From: Saccoglossus kowalevskii
Lineage: Eukaryota > Hemichordata > Enteropneusta > Harrimaniidae
DNA: 32,019 nt
NCBI RefSeq assembly: GCF_000003605.2
Contig: NW_003105601.1
Location: 185,650-217,668 of the forward strand
Direction: 5' to 3'
This document shows positions 13,241-25,500 of this stretch, in pieces. Each line of letters begins with the position of its first letter. Within the stretch, counting starts at the first letter, position 1. A program made the translations under genes and the position numbers. Under the pieces are notes generated by a model. That model ran no database searches and was not told the origin of the DNA. It saw only the letters and a list, made by a program, of their open reading frames with translations.

Positions 13241-13330
13241 GTCACGTGATTGATGCTAGCCTCCTTTACAGTCCACTTGTCGACGTCACTGTTGGTGGAT
13301 ATCTCTAACCTCTTTAAAACCTCTTATATC
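13241..13330 (-). promoter_or_regulatory. Possible promoter of the signal-peptide exon
   Basis: Upstream of the ATG at 13128 are GTCACGTGAT (13241-13250), an E-box with the flanks preferred by USF/TFE-type bHLH proteins, and on the minus strand GATATAAGAG (13330-13321), a weak TATA-like match. The stretch 13200-13280 is locally rich in CpG. No start site can be fixed from sequence alone. Confidence 0.25.
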
Positions 13331-13845
13331 GAGCACTACATACACAATATGCTGAAACTGTGCTTATCAATCGGGAGGCTTTTCAAGAATACATCGCCAA
13401 AAGAGGGCGGTAATTTAGACAACAGTAAAAACTGAATGACACATAGAGGGCGCCATTCAAGAGGACAAGCATAGTATGTACATTTGTCCCGCAATAATGT
13501 ACTCGCGTCTGAAGAGAAATTATTATTTTTTTCAGAATTTTAATATGGGATATCCTAGCCTGACCTGGCAATACTAACAGTATTAACAACAGGGGTTTAT
13601 TTGGTGAAGACTTCAAAGGCATTTTAATTCTGACAGTATAGAAAGCAAATGACATCATCGCGACATTTAAGAAAGTCTGGAACAATTATTCTCGAGTAAT
13701 TAATAAATAGTTTGAATAAATATTTACAGAGGAGATGTAGGGAGGGGATGCAAAGAGACATTTTGTAATGTTTTGTATGTCGCGTCTTTGACGTTTTTAC
13801 TGTTATGTGAACATTATTAGAAAATAAAATTTTATTTGAAGAAAA

Positions 13846-15035
13846 AAAAAGACAGAGAGAAAGTGGGGAGGCGGATGAAGAGAGTATATGCAGAGAGGAG
13901 ATGCACAAACGTTATCTAAGGAGAGGATGCAGAGGAGATTCAGAAATGGGATGCAGAGAAGGGTGAAAGAAGGGAATACAGAGAGGAGATGCAAAGAGAA
14001 GGTGCAGAGAGGGAATGCAAAGAGAAGATGAAGTGAGAGGATGCAGAGAGGGAATGAAAAGAGAAGATGCAGAGAAAAGCTGCACAGAGGGGATACAGAA
14101 ATGGGGTGCAGCGATGGAGTTCAAAGAGAAGATGCAGAAAGGGGTGCAAAGAGAAGATGCAGAGAAAAAATGCAGAGAATAGATGAAGAATGGGGGTGCA
14201 TCAACGGAGTCCAGAAAGATGCAGAGAGGGGACGTAGAGAGGAAATGCAGAGAAAGAATGCAGGAAGGGATGAAGAGGAAGGGTGCAGGGAAGAGGTACA
14301 GAGGGGGTGCAGAGAGGGGATATAGAAAAGAGACACAGAGAGTAGATGAAGAGAGAGGATGTAAAGAGAGATATAGAAAGGATGTGCATGAAGGAGATGC
14401 AGAAAGGGAATGATGAGAGGGGATGCAGAGAGAGCAGATGTAGAAAGTGAATGCAAAGTGAAGGTACAGAGAGAAGATGCAGTGAATGGGTGAAGAGGGG
14501 ATGCAGCAACTTAGTCAAGTAATACCAAGAGAGGGAATGTAGAGAGAATGCATGAAGGAGTTGAATGCACAGAGGGGGCACAGAGAGGAGATGCACAGAG
14601 ATGATTTAGAGAAGGACATATAGAGCATATGCATGGAGAAGATGTAAAGGTAAGATGTAGAAAGGGAATGCATGGAGGAGATGTAGAGAGGAAATGCAGA
14701 AAGTGATGCAGGGGGAAGATGCAGAATGGGGATACAGAAGCGAAGAGTTAATGTAGAGAGGGATTTAGAGAGGGTAAGCATGGGGAGATGCAGAGAGAAT
14801 GTGGAGAGGGGATGTAGAAAGTGAATGCATGGAGAAGTTCCAGAAAAGGAATGCTGAGAGTGGATGCAGAGAGGAGATACAAAGGATAGATGCTGAGAGG
14901 TGATAGAGAGGAGAAGTAGGGAGGGAATGCAGAGACTGAATGCAGGAAGAGATGCAGAGGAAGATGCAGATCTAGAGAGATGTTGTAGAGAGGGATGTAG
15001 AGACGGTAAGCATGGGGGTGCAGAGACAGGATGTA
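13846..15035. repeat. Purine-rich minisatellite, degenerate GATGCAGAGAGGG units
   Basis: About 1.2 kb is made of imperfect copies of GATGCAGAGAGGG and variants (GATGCAGAGAGGAGA, GATGTAGAGAGGGA), roughly 11-15 bp, with all G and A runs on the plus strand. An outlying copy at 13727-13760 is separated by unrelated DNA. ORFs up to 131 codons on the minus strand (LHPLSASPLC-like) and 94 on the plus strand exist only because the repeat rarely makes stops; they are not genes. The array starts about 0.7 kb upstream of the signal-peptide exon. Confidence 0.9.
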
Positions 15036-15039
15036 GGCA

Positions 15040-16290
15040 TATTCCGTTCAGGCATATTCTGGTTCTTGGTATTTACAACACTAAGTACATCATGTCTATC
15101 CCTCCAATTCGTAGATTCATTTACTATGGTGGGTGGGTAGTGTCAGAACTTATCGGTCCCTGTAATTACAGCTTCATGTAACAGTAACTGGCTTCTAATA
15201 GAGCATATACAGTAGAAAATTCTCATAGTATTGGTAAACCTCATAGTATCGGAGTAATTACATACACTTCAGCGTTCTAGTTCATGAAAAAAATCTTTGG
15301 TTTGGAAATTAATGGGGATGTAACTGTGACACCGCTGTGCACCATACCTTTTACATGAACATACTTAGCAATAAATCATATGCTGACGTGCCATTCATCC
15401 ATCCATACATCTATTTAATTTTACACCTACCAGCAACATTTTCAACATCTATAGAATTAAAAGATAAAAATGAAACTAGTATATTATTTGGCCAAAATTT
15501 ATTAATCATTAAAAAAAATGTTGGTGTTATTGCTTCCTCTCATCATTATTAACACACAAGAGAATTTACCCACAATCCATCAGAAGTTTACATGGAATTG
15601 GATAAGGTGATGATAAAATAAAAATGATTTTAACTGCGAATTGAAAATCTCTGGTCACATGACACATTGTAGTGACATGGTAGTAGCATAGGTAATTAGG
15701 TAAACAATTAATACTATTGTTAGTCAATATAGTCTAAGACTGGCAATATCTGCTGTGGAGACAAAGAATCACAGAAATTAAGCTGATCTTCCATCAAATT
15801 TGTTTATACTATATTTATAATTCAAAATTTCACTCATTATGCAGATTGTAAAATCCATCCTACTAGTTAATCACATATTCACATTTAAAATGTAGGGGTT
15901 ACATACCCGAAAAAACTAATTTTCATTTCAGCAAAAAAAAGTTATGTGTAATTTTGCCTTAGCATTAGATGGATTGCAAAAATACTCACAAAATTGTGAA
16001 TAATACATTACATAAGTTATGTTAACAAGACAAGTTTATGTTGTGCATGTATGAATGGCTACACTCTAAAAATACTGAAATATAATCTACTGGTAGATTC
16101 CAATCTATTATTGTTTTAATAAAGCTTAATACCCACTGTTGTACTCCCATGATGCATCTGACTTACTTGAACAATAGGGTGAAATCCTATCTGCTTATAA
16201 GACAAATCTATGAAAAAGGGTGTACACCCAGACTACCATGTACATGTTCAAGTTGATTGGTCTTTTAAATATTCTAATGTTAATTTGAGG
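15040..16290. other. No recognisable gene; CpG falls here
   Basis: CpG becomes rare from about 15200 onward. ORFs up to 71 codons show no family motif. No inverted repeat or transposon end was seen. Confidence 0.5.
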
Positions 16291-16448
16291 AATACTGTAG
16301 AATACTTTATTTTCGCTTGGAATTTATTTTCGCTATTTTCGCTGAAGGAATAATTCTGTGAAAATAAAATCCACCGAATATACTTTTTTTCCAAAAAGCC
16401 TTTTCAGCGAAAATTAATTCCAGCGAAAATAAAGTATTCCACAGTATT
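16291..16448. mobile_element. Palindromic MITE, copy 1
   Basis: AATACTGTAGAATACTTTAT at 16291-16310 is mirrored by ATAAAGTATTCCACAGTATT at 16429-16448 with one mismatch, and the complementarity continues inwards through TTTTCGCTGGAATT and TTTTCGCTGAA blocks. The element can fold into a nearly full-length hairpin. The TTTTCGC blocks keep their CpG here, unlike most of those in the other two copies. It lies between the left-hand gene region and the FKBP11-like stop codon. Confidence 0.7.
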
Positions 16449-17711
16449 ACCAAAACAGAAAAGATTTTTATGAAATGCAACATCTGAAATTTATTGCCCA
16501 TGTGACCATGCTGTCCAATGAATCTACTCAAAAGAAAATATTTTCTTGCTTGCAAACATTAAAAGTACACAAAGAAACAATGTTGAAAGATTGAAAAACA
16601 TTTCGGGTTGTTGATAGACCATTTTCTGCTCATTGTGAAATCCTGCATTAAAAGCATAAAGTGAATGAAAACAAAACAAAAAAGGGTAGTAGTCATAGCA
16701 TAGCAGTGATGTCAAAACATCGCATGGAATTCAACAAATGCGAAAATATTTTTGGGGTAATTCTACGCTTAACAATAATAATAATGCTATAAATATTTGA
16801 TGATGGTCAACTTTAGTAAGGATATCTCAATGCAGTATTTCCCTCTCAAAAATCAACATTTCCATATTGAGTTATAAAAAAAGAATTCAAAATCAAATCG
16901 TTTTATTTTTGAGGCAAACATTCAGACCCTCACAGAATACACAAGATATTGCAGTGAAGAGAAATGCACACAAAATAAAAATGAAGATATGTGTTTACTT
17001 CAGCAGTGAGATGTATATGTATATGATTGTAGAGAAAAACTTCAAAGTATTAAAGTGCTTTTAGAAAATGGTGATGATGATATATATCAAAATTAAGTTG
17101 CGCACATACAATGTACAAGTATAAACCACAACTTCATAACTTTTCCAAATTATGGTACAGATTTTTGCACGTTTTTACGTATTTCTCTATAATTTCACCA
17201 TTATTGGGACCAGATAGACATAAGTTCACAACAGCTACAGATCTTGATAAAAATATTCTAAAATTATGAAAAAAAAACGGGTTTGATACATGTAGTGTGT
17301 GAAGGTGGCAAGAATTGACTTTGGTGTTTAAAAGTTTAATAATTTAGCATTACCCTGAGATCTACGCATAACCTTTCCGCATTGATCTAAACACACAGTG
17401 CTAACACATTGAAGTTAAAATTTAAAATGGCCATTAGACAATAAAAACAATGAACAAAAATAAAAATGAATTACAGCTTCAACCACTGAACAGTGAAAGA
17501 ACAACCATTAGACAATGAACAATTAAAAGAATGGGTGTTAAACAATGGGGTATGGGAAATAGAAACAAATGGATTTTGACACTGAACAATTTGAAATAAA
17601 ATAATGGGTCATAACAAATTAGAAACAAAACAGTACAATGTATGTTATCGACATACTAATCGGTCACAATTGATATATAAAAACATGGTTACAGACATAT
17701 ATAATTATGAC

Positions 17712-18009
17712 NNNNNNNNNNNNNNNNNNNNNNNNNNNNNNNNNNNNNNNNNNNNNNNNNNNNNNNNNNNNNNNNNNNNNNNNNNNNNNNNNNNNNNNNN
17801 NNNNNNNNNNNNNNNNNNNNNNNNNNNNNNNNNNNNNNNNNNNNNNNNNNNNNNNNNNNNNNNNNNNNNNNNNNNNNNNNNNNNNNNNNNNNNNNNNNNN
17901 NNNNNNNNNNNNNNNNNNNNNNNNNNNNNNNNNNNNNNNNNNNNNNNNNNNNNNNNNNNNNNNNNNNNNNNNNNNNNNNNNNNNNNNNNNNNNNNNNNNN
18001 NNNNNNNNN
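17712..18009. other. Assembly gap (298 N)
   Basis: The bases are unknown. The stated size may be an estimate from read pairs. ORFs that seem to cross the gap have no meaning. The left flank (about 17425-17635) is A-rich, with loosely repeated AATGAACAATTAAA-like words that may have stopped the assembly. Confidence 0.99.
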
Positions 18010-18663
18010 TCTTACTTCATCAGTTATTATATACCAATAAAAACAATACACAATTTACAAACCATCATTGACAATACAGAGAGAATATACAGATTTCATT
18101 TATGTTAACATAACATAGAGTTAAAATCAATCACTAACAATATCCCAAATAATGAGGATTTATAAAATAATGATATGCAAATTAATTATCTCTATGTACT
18201 TTGATATGCAATGGAGATCCCATTCTGCATGCAAATCAACAATACATATTTCAAACCAATAATAATGTCACAGAAAGCAGTGGACATTCGGAAAAATTTG
18301 ATTGCATGGAAAAAAAATTAGTGACATTATATAATCACCACATTTAAAAGTGCAAAATGTTTGTACTAACTAACCATTTTTTTCTCAGATTAACTCAGTT
18401 GCATTTATCATTTTTAGAAATGTACCATTGTCTTAGATTTGTGTGATCAACTCGTGTGTATTTGTATTGAGGTTTTCATCACAGAGGAAACAAGTAGGAT
18501 AATCTTGTCTAAAAATCCTTACCCAATATAATTACGAAGTAGAATTTTGTAGAAACTTCAACTGATAAAAAACAACTACATTGAGAAAGTTTTTTTTACA
18601 TGACGAAGGGAATGTACAAGAAAAGGCCATTTTACAAGACAATATTTGAGCAACACATCTGTT

Positions 18664-18706
18664 AGGTGACACTTGAACAAGGCAATGCAGGCTACAAGTG
18701 TCACCT
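18664..18706. repeat. Perfect 12-bp inverted repeat (hairpin)
   Basis: AGGTGACACTTG (18664-18675) and CAAGTGTCACCT (18695-18706) are exact inverse complements around a 19-nt loop. The stretch lies about 650 bp beyond the FKBP11-like stop codon, possibly within its 3' UTR. The stem is too short for a usual microRNA precursor. Confidence 0.7.
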
Positions 18707-19350
18707 GAAAAACTAGCATGGAGTGTTTTCAGATGACATTAACAGTCTGAGATTGTTTATCATGTAAAATAGCCTTAACTGTATGCATGATGCATAATAG
18801 AAGTTGCAAAGAACATTTGTCTATTTCATTTCATGAGATTAGTCATAGGTGTACATTATTTCAAATGTCTGTTACAGCGGTTTTGAGAATTATTCAGACA
18901 TGTAGTCAGTTAGCTCACAACTTTGCAAAACGCTTGACATTTGCTTTGTTCTCAACTTGGCGGCACTGTCAGATGACGTGCTGTTTGTGATTCATTGGTT
19001 TCTAAGGTGAACAACATGATGATTTGTAAACTTACTGTAATAACACTCAATAAATATTCTTCATTTCTTGTTTATCTACATTGTAATTCATGAACTAATA
19101 AAAGATTAAAAACATCTGTTGGTATATATTCTAATAAATGCATATCATTTTGAAAAACTTACCTGCCTTACCCTTATAGAGTATGAAATGTGATCTACAC
19201 TGTGTCAATGAAACAGTACCATCAAGTCTAGATAAAACAAAAACCATAGTGTTTTGCAAAGTTGCAAGCTATCTAAAAAATTGTCTACTGACTGTCTGAA
19301 TAATTCTCAGAATGACTGTAAATTAAATTTAAGAGTTGTCATGAAAACTT

Positions 19351-19556
19351 TTAGCGCTTTTTCTTTTTTGCAGCTTTCTTTTCTGCTTTGATTTCTTTAT
19401 CTGATGGCATTTTCTTGAGTTTATCATAGAAATAATAAAGAACGCAACCCAATGCTATTGGAATAGATAGAAACCTGATATGTGGAATCAATTTGTCCTC
19501 AAAACTTGGTTTCTGAAGTCCCATCAGCTGTGTTTCAAAGATCAGCGTAGCATCAG
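19351..19556 (-). CDS. FKBP11: FKBP11-like gene, last coding exon (end of FKBP domain, membrane anchor, basic tail)
   Basis: The acceptor is ttttctttcag/CTGATG; two bases complete a Pro codon and 67 residues follow before TAA at 19353-19351. DATLIFETQL closes the FKBP fold. A short linker (MGLQKPSFEDKLIPH) leads to a roughly 18-residue hydrophobic segment, then a charged tail (DKLKKMPSDK, EIKAEKKAAK, KKKR). With an N-terminal signal peptide the protein would be type I, with the tail in the cytosol. I could not place a convincing polyadenylation signal downstream on the minus strand; the assembly gap at 17712-18009 may be relevant. Confidence 0.88.
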
Positions 19557-22500
19557 CTGAAAGAAAAGCGGATTCATATTAAGAATTCAGACAACATATG
19601 ACTAATACATGTACATATAGGAGTACAGGTTATAAGTTATATACATGTTTAGAATTCAGGTATATATCATACTCATCTGACTTAGTGACTAGGGTGCTCA
19701 TAGAGCTCAGTTTTTAGGGGTGGGGCATTTTATTTAAACACCCCACTCGAAAAAAATGGCTGTTTGAGAATACCGGGAGTAGTATGATTTTTGGGGGTAA
19801 ATAAAATTGTGAAATGAGTTTCATTGTCATTGATTAAGTTAGCGTGCAAGTTAAACTATTTACACAACATTTTTACAAAAACGAAACAAAAATGAAAAAA
19901 ACAAAACATTTTATTAAAATGTTATTTACATACCATCATATACCATTAGTTATATACACCTACGGTATAATAAACCCCTTGGGATTCACACACCTAGAAT
20001 ACTATATATACCTTGAGTATCAGACACCTAGGTTATTATATACCCAGTATACATGTACCATACAAAATGTATGTGCTACATAAACCTAGAGTATACTGTA
20101 CCTTGGGTTTCGCACACCTAGCCCACTATATATACCTTGGATTTCATGCACCTGGGGTAATATATATACTTATGGTTTCACATACCTTAGACCTATATAT
20201 ACCTTGGATTTATGCACCTGGGGTAATATATATACCTATGGTTTCACATACCTTAGACCTATATATACCCTTGGATTTCACAATGCCCTTCCCAAAATTA
20301 GCAAGTTACTAATAAAACACTAGTTTGTAGAAAATTAACATCAACACTGAAATCAGTGTTTGTACATGTTGTTGTTTAATGCATTGTTAGATCCACTCTG
20401 GTCAGCAAACATATGGCGCATTGAGGTGCACATATAGACAGCTTAATTTAACACAGACTTATGTAGCTTTGACAAGTTAGGTTATATCAAATCAGATCAG
20501 ATATTCTAGCAAGATTCTCACTGTTTCCTTTCCAATTTTCATACAAATATCTGATCAGATTTTCACTGATATTCTTTTTGGATTTTACAACTTCTGACCT
20601 TGGCTAATATTCCCGTCAAAATTTAGTTGTCCCTTGAATTTCTCAGATTCGGATTTTTTTTACTGAAAGCATGCAAAACTGGGCATTGTAAAAGTTGTAA
20701 TTTATATATTATTCTAATCAACGATAAAAACAATTAATCAGACAATAAAACATGTCAACAAAAATAGAAGGCAAATTAATTTAATAAATTATTACAGCTG
20801 TTGATGGTGTTACCTGCAGAAGGAGTCTTAGACTAGCTATTTCAGTAAAACATTTGAAATCCAAACATCAAAGTATATTCATACATAAAAATATTTTCTA
20901 ACTCAAATCTTCATTACTACAGAAAATCTAACGAAGACCTACTATAAAATAGATGCCAGCAAGAAAACATGGAAAACATGGAAAACATCATAGCGAGACA
21001 GTGCTGGAACTAGATTGGGCATGTGATGAGGAAAGAACCAAACAGCACCACAATAGTAGCCCTACATTGGACACCAGATCGAAAAAGAAAGAGAGGATGC
21101 CCCAAAACCACCTGGTGTCAGATGTTAGAGAATGAATTGAAAGCAATAAACTTGATGAAGTGATGAGGTGTCTTGCAAACGGCCAAAAACAGACAGGAGT
21201 GGAGATCCTTTGTTTCTGCCATACATGTCCCTTGGTATAATGGGCAGTAAACTAAACCCCAAGTACACATGGCTCAGACATATTTGGTTTACATTGATGT
21301 AGTATACTTACGTGGAATTGTCGGCAGGCTTCCTTTTTTTCCATATGCTAAGTTTGGTGGTACAATCAGTTTTCTGCGTTCACTGAAATAAACAATTCAG
21401 TGACTTTTAGCTTTAAATATATTTGGTGAACTTTGATAAACATCATGAAGCAGAGACAAAAAGTTGACAACCAGCACAGAAAAATATTTGGGTGAATTTT
21501 TATGTTCCATATAGGAACTGAGCATAACTTAACAATTAGCTATACCGGTCACTGGTAGCCTAGTGGTCGTCGCATCAGAATCATGACCGATAGTTCAAAT
21601 CCTACCTTAGGCTAAACATCAAAAGGGTCAACCCCTACCCTGGGTGAGTGTGCCACAGACTCAATGGGAAGGCCATTCCACTGGCCGACTTTGGGGGAAC
21701 CTTGGTTAAGGTCCGCAGGTGCTTGTATTCAACCGAGCCTGGTTGACGCCAGGATAGCGCATTAAAATTGCCATTTGACAGAGAGATGGCCACACAGCCC
21801 TGTCATGTAGTCCCAAACATGAATATGACTTCTGTGGCAAAAATGCACTATGTGTCAGCACTAACAATTGTAATTTGCACATACAAAAAAAAGTCAGGAG
21901 AGACAACAGTGACACTCAATGTCTGAAACTGTCGCCTGGCACAACAAACAAATTGTAATTACTTAAACAAACTTGCACCTATCTACATTATGGATGGACA
22001 GCTTTATGCAGTGAAAAGTGTGAGTAATAATGGATCTTTCAAAGTGAAAAGGACACTCTTCATTGATAAATTACAACAAGAACTCATTTTGAATTAAAAT
22101 TTAACCAAAAGTGGCAGTAAATTAATCTATAGAAGGGGTTAATATTCTAAAATTAGAGAGATTGAAAACATCTGGTAATTAATATAATACTTATTCAAAT
22201 TTACTGCAACCATATGTCGGCAAAAACATAAAAGATATATCAACGGATAAGAGAATATGTTATTATCACTTAGAAGTTCAACGTGATTAAAGGTAATTCA
22301 CCTAGCACAAAAAAAATATTTAAAAAAAAAAAAATTAGCTATTATAGCTCTTAGCTGGATTTAAATGCAGCTTCTATTTTAGCCGAGTATGTGTCACATC
22401 AGTAACAAATTCTCACTATAACAATTTCAAGTTTCTATGAAAAGTCAAAGCCAGCTTAGAACCAGTTTGGGAGTTATGTTCTGCTTGGGCTGAACAGTAT

Positions 22501-25500
22501 GGCTTTCACTAAGCTTAATTGTCATACTCAATTCTTTCAAAAGCTTACCCTTCCACAGACTAGACTAGGGTTTGATAATCCCTATAGTCAAGAATGTAAA
22601 TATATTTATTAAGTGATTCAGGCACTGAGCTTATATTGTCTTTTGCAAACTATGTATATTTCATTTTTAAAGTTGTAGATTGATATTTGTATTCAGTGGT
22701 CATACTGCTGAATAATATTAACATTGGTATTGTGTTAATTATTTGTTTCAATTGGATCACCCATTTATTGAATTTCAATCAGGTACCATAGTTACTGCAC
22801 CCCATAGTACATATTTATCATCTTTTTAACTGCAACACATTACATGGATATGACTGAATAGACTGGTTCAGTGACGGTAATTTTATTTCATATTTGATTT
22901 CAAGTATAAATAATTGCTTGCAAATGTCAGAGGCAAGACTTTTGTAAATTTACAATCAATTTATAAAAAATAGAAGTTTCTAGTTTAAAATAGCAGCAAC
23001 AACAAACACTAGTAATTTGAAATATTGAATTATGTCATTATTGGCAGCATTCAAAATAACAATACAATACAAGTCCACTCCAATGAATTCCACCCACACA
23101 TACAATATCTAAAGGGCAACTTTACATAGATTTTAAGGGTCTGTTGCATTGTACCATTTTAATAGAAGTCGCAGCTTCTAATACAAATTTTACAGTACTA
23201 CAAATTCTTGAGATTTTGCAAAACAAAACCTCTCATAAAATATGACAAAGAAGCAATAAAAGGGGAGTCTGTTATCAAAACTTGTTTCCATGGAAACATA
23301 GCATTAACCCCCCCCTCCCCCAACTTAAGTGGCCATTTTGAAACAAAAGTTGGTAAAAACAAACCTAGAGTTTCTAATGCAATGGAACAGCACTGTTATT
23401 GTGAATTCTTGCTATTGAAAGCCTGCCGATGCCATTTTGTATCCCAATATTTCACACTCTTGAAAAAAAACAATTACTTTTACTACTCTATTAGTTTTCA
23501 GTATTTATTTTTGTGACACCAAAAAATTGGCCAGCAGCCAGCGATGTTTCAGATAAATGCAGTATAATGATACACCATATTTTGATCTATTTGACAAACT
23601 GTTAATAGAAAACAAAATAATACTAGTTGAAAATACAGTGACTCCTAATTAAGTCACGCCTCAGTAAATTGCGATATTTGGCTAAGTTGCGGGTAGTTGA
23701 AAGGCTCCCAACAATTCTATTGTGTTTTGCCATCAGTTTTGAAGTAAAAAAACTAATGTTTTATTGCATTTTGTATTTAATTAGCCGTTAAAGGGTTGGA
23801 GGAGACAACTTAACACCTCCTGTCAGTCAATTACTACGATACAAAGAGTAAAGGTTTGGGATTTTGCAGAAAAGGCACGCTATACATGAAGTCTCGATCC
23901 AAAGCAAAACTCGATTCACGGACATGGACGCTGTGATGTAACAAATGGATAGATGGATACAAATTAACAATGCATGATCTTTTCCTAAAACAATGCAATA
24001 ATATTTCTAATCAAAGAAAGCTTAGAAAGAACTCCCGTGTGCTGAGAGTATTGGAGACACATTAAAATTAATTCAACATGAAGACTTGCTTTTCAAAGGA
24101 CAGGCTTGGCAACTAATATTTGTCTGCTATTTGAAATGCACAACATAAGATCAATATGAATCACATTATCAAAATTTATAATACATACAGAACATACATT
24201 CGATTTTTCATCCAAGGTTTTTTATCTAATAAAGAATTCAATTTAAATCTGATTTTGTTAGATATCTGAAATTGGCTAATAATAGATAATCAAAATGCAT
24301 GTTTATCAACATTAAACTAATCATGTCTGTGGATTACCTCAATGAACTAAATGAATTATTATACAAATTAAGCAATAATTATGCATAGATTTAGGTCTGT
24401 ATTTTGTTTCAGGGTGCACATGTACAAAGTTTCATTATGATGTGATGATTAATCCTAATTAAATCAGTGGAAAGCTGAAAAGTAAATTATTATGCAAATT
24501 AGGTAATTATTATAGATGTATATATATCTAAAACTATTTAGATCATCACATTGTGATGGTATATATATGTACCAAGATTAATTGAATTAAGATAAGTACT
24601 GTCACATACCATTTTTGTACAAAGTTTCATTGAAATATGATTAGAACCAAAAAATTATGAATTTTTATGAATATTAGGTAATTAATATGATCCGATTTCA
24701 GGTCTGTGCATTGTTATGAAGCATCAATGTACCAAGTTTCTTTGAAATGGAAGAATTAGTACATGTGATACATGTATCAGAGTGAAAATTGACTGATTAT
24801 GCAAATTAGCTAATTAATATGCACTGTACCAAGTTTCATTGAAAAGTAATGAAGTAACAGTGTTCTCCACAAATAAAATTTAAAGAGGGGTGCTAATTTG
24901 CATATAATTAGCATACTAATCAAACATTTCAAAGGAAATTCTTAGCACTTTTATATTTACATCAATTAAATACTGTGTACAAGTACTATAATATTAATGT
25001 TCTTGAATTATTTTGATGAATAAGTTAAACCACTTGATGTGTAAAAAAAAATAAACTTTGACAAATGAAGAATATCAATTTTATTCTTTGTAAAAGTGTA
25101 ATGGAACAAGTTGTGAAATAGAATTTCATTTATTTCTCTTAAATTTCTTTCAAATATTTCCATTTTCATAGGTTTTATAAATGCACTGAGATATTGTAAT
25201 AGTTGAAAACCCCGGGTAATAAGAAGAAAAATATTTTCACATAACAAAATTACCATTTAAAAGAAAAAAAGAAAAAATCGAATCCAATGACTCTTCGTGT
25301 TGATTGCATTGTGGGTACTGATGACAAATGTCAAATCAGATACCGTGACATCCATGTTGTTTCAGTGTTTACCGTACGTTTTGTTTTGGTGATTTATTTG
25401 ATGACAAGCAATTGGACCAATAAGTTGTTGCTGGTTCTCCTGTTCTTAAGTATCTTAGCTATTTCAGGAATGATGAGAAAACTTGTTTTGACTATCCCAT

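Larger units (their letters stand above)
16449..19350. other. No recognisable gene; likely 3' flank or UTR of the FKBP11-like gene
   Basis: Apart from the assembly gap and the 12-bp hairpin, the DNA is A+T-rich and CpG-poor without convincing ORFs. ATTAAA-type signals on the minus strand are scattered (for example near 17333) but none stands out, so the transcript end is not placed. Confidence 0.45.

Noticed and set aside
13000-13308. 102-codon plus-strand ORF
   Set aside because: It overlaps the minus-strand signal-peptide exon in a shadow frame and has no motif of its own.
14201-14596. 131-codon minus-strand ORF rich in Leu, His, Pro and Ser
   Set aside because: It is wholly inside the purine minisatellite; all frames of this repeat are open and repetitive, so no gene is implied.
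17604-18108. Long ORFs of 120-155 codons on both strands
   Set aside because: They run through the 298-bp gap of N; the open frame is an artefact.
21545-21615. Functional tRNA gene
   Set aside because: The A and B boxes are present, but no cloverleaf acceptor stem closes and the B box is mutated; a SINE head fits better.
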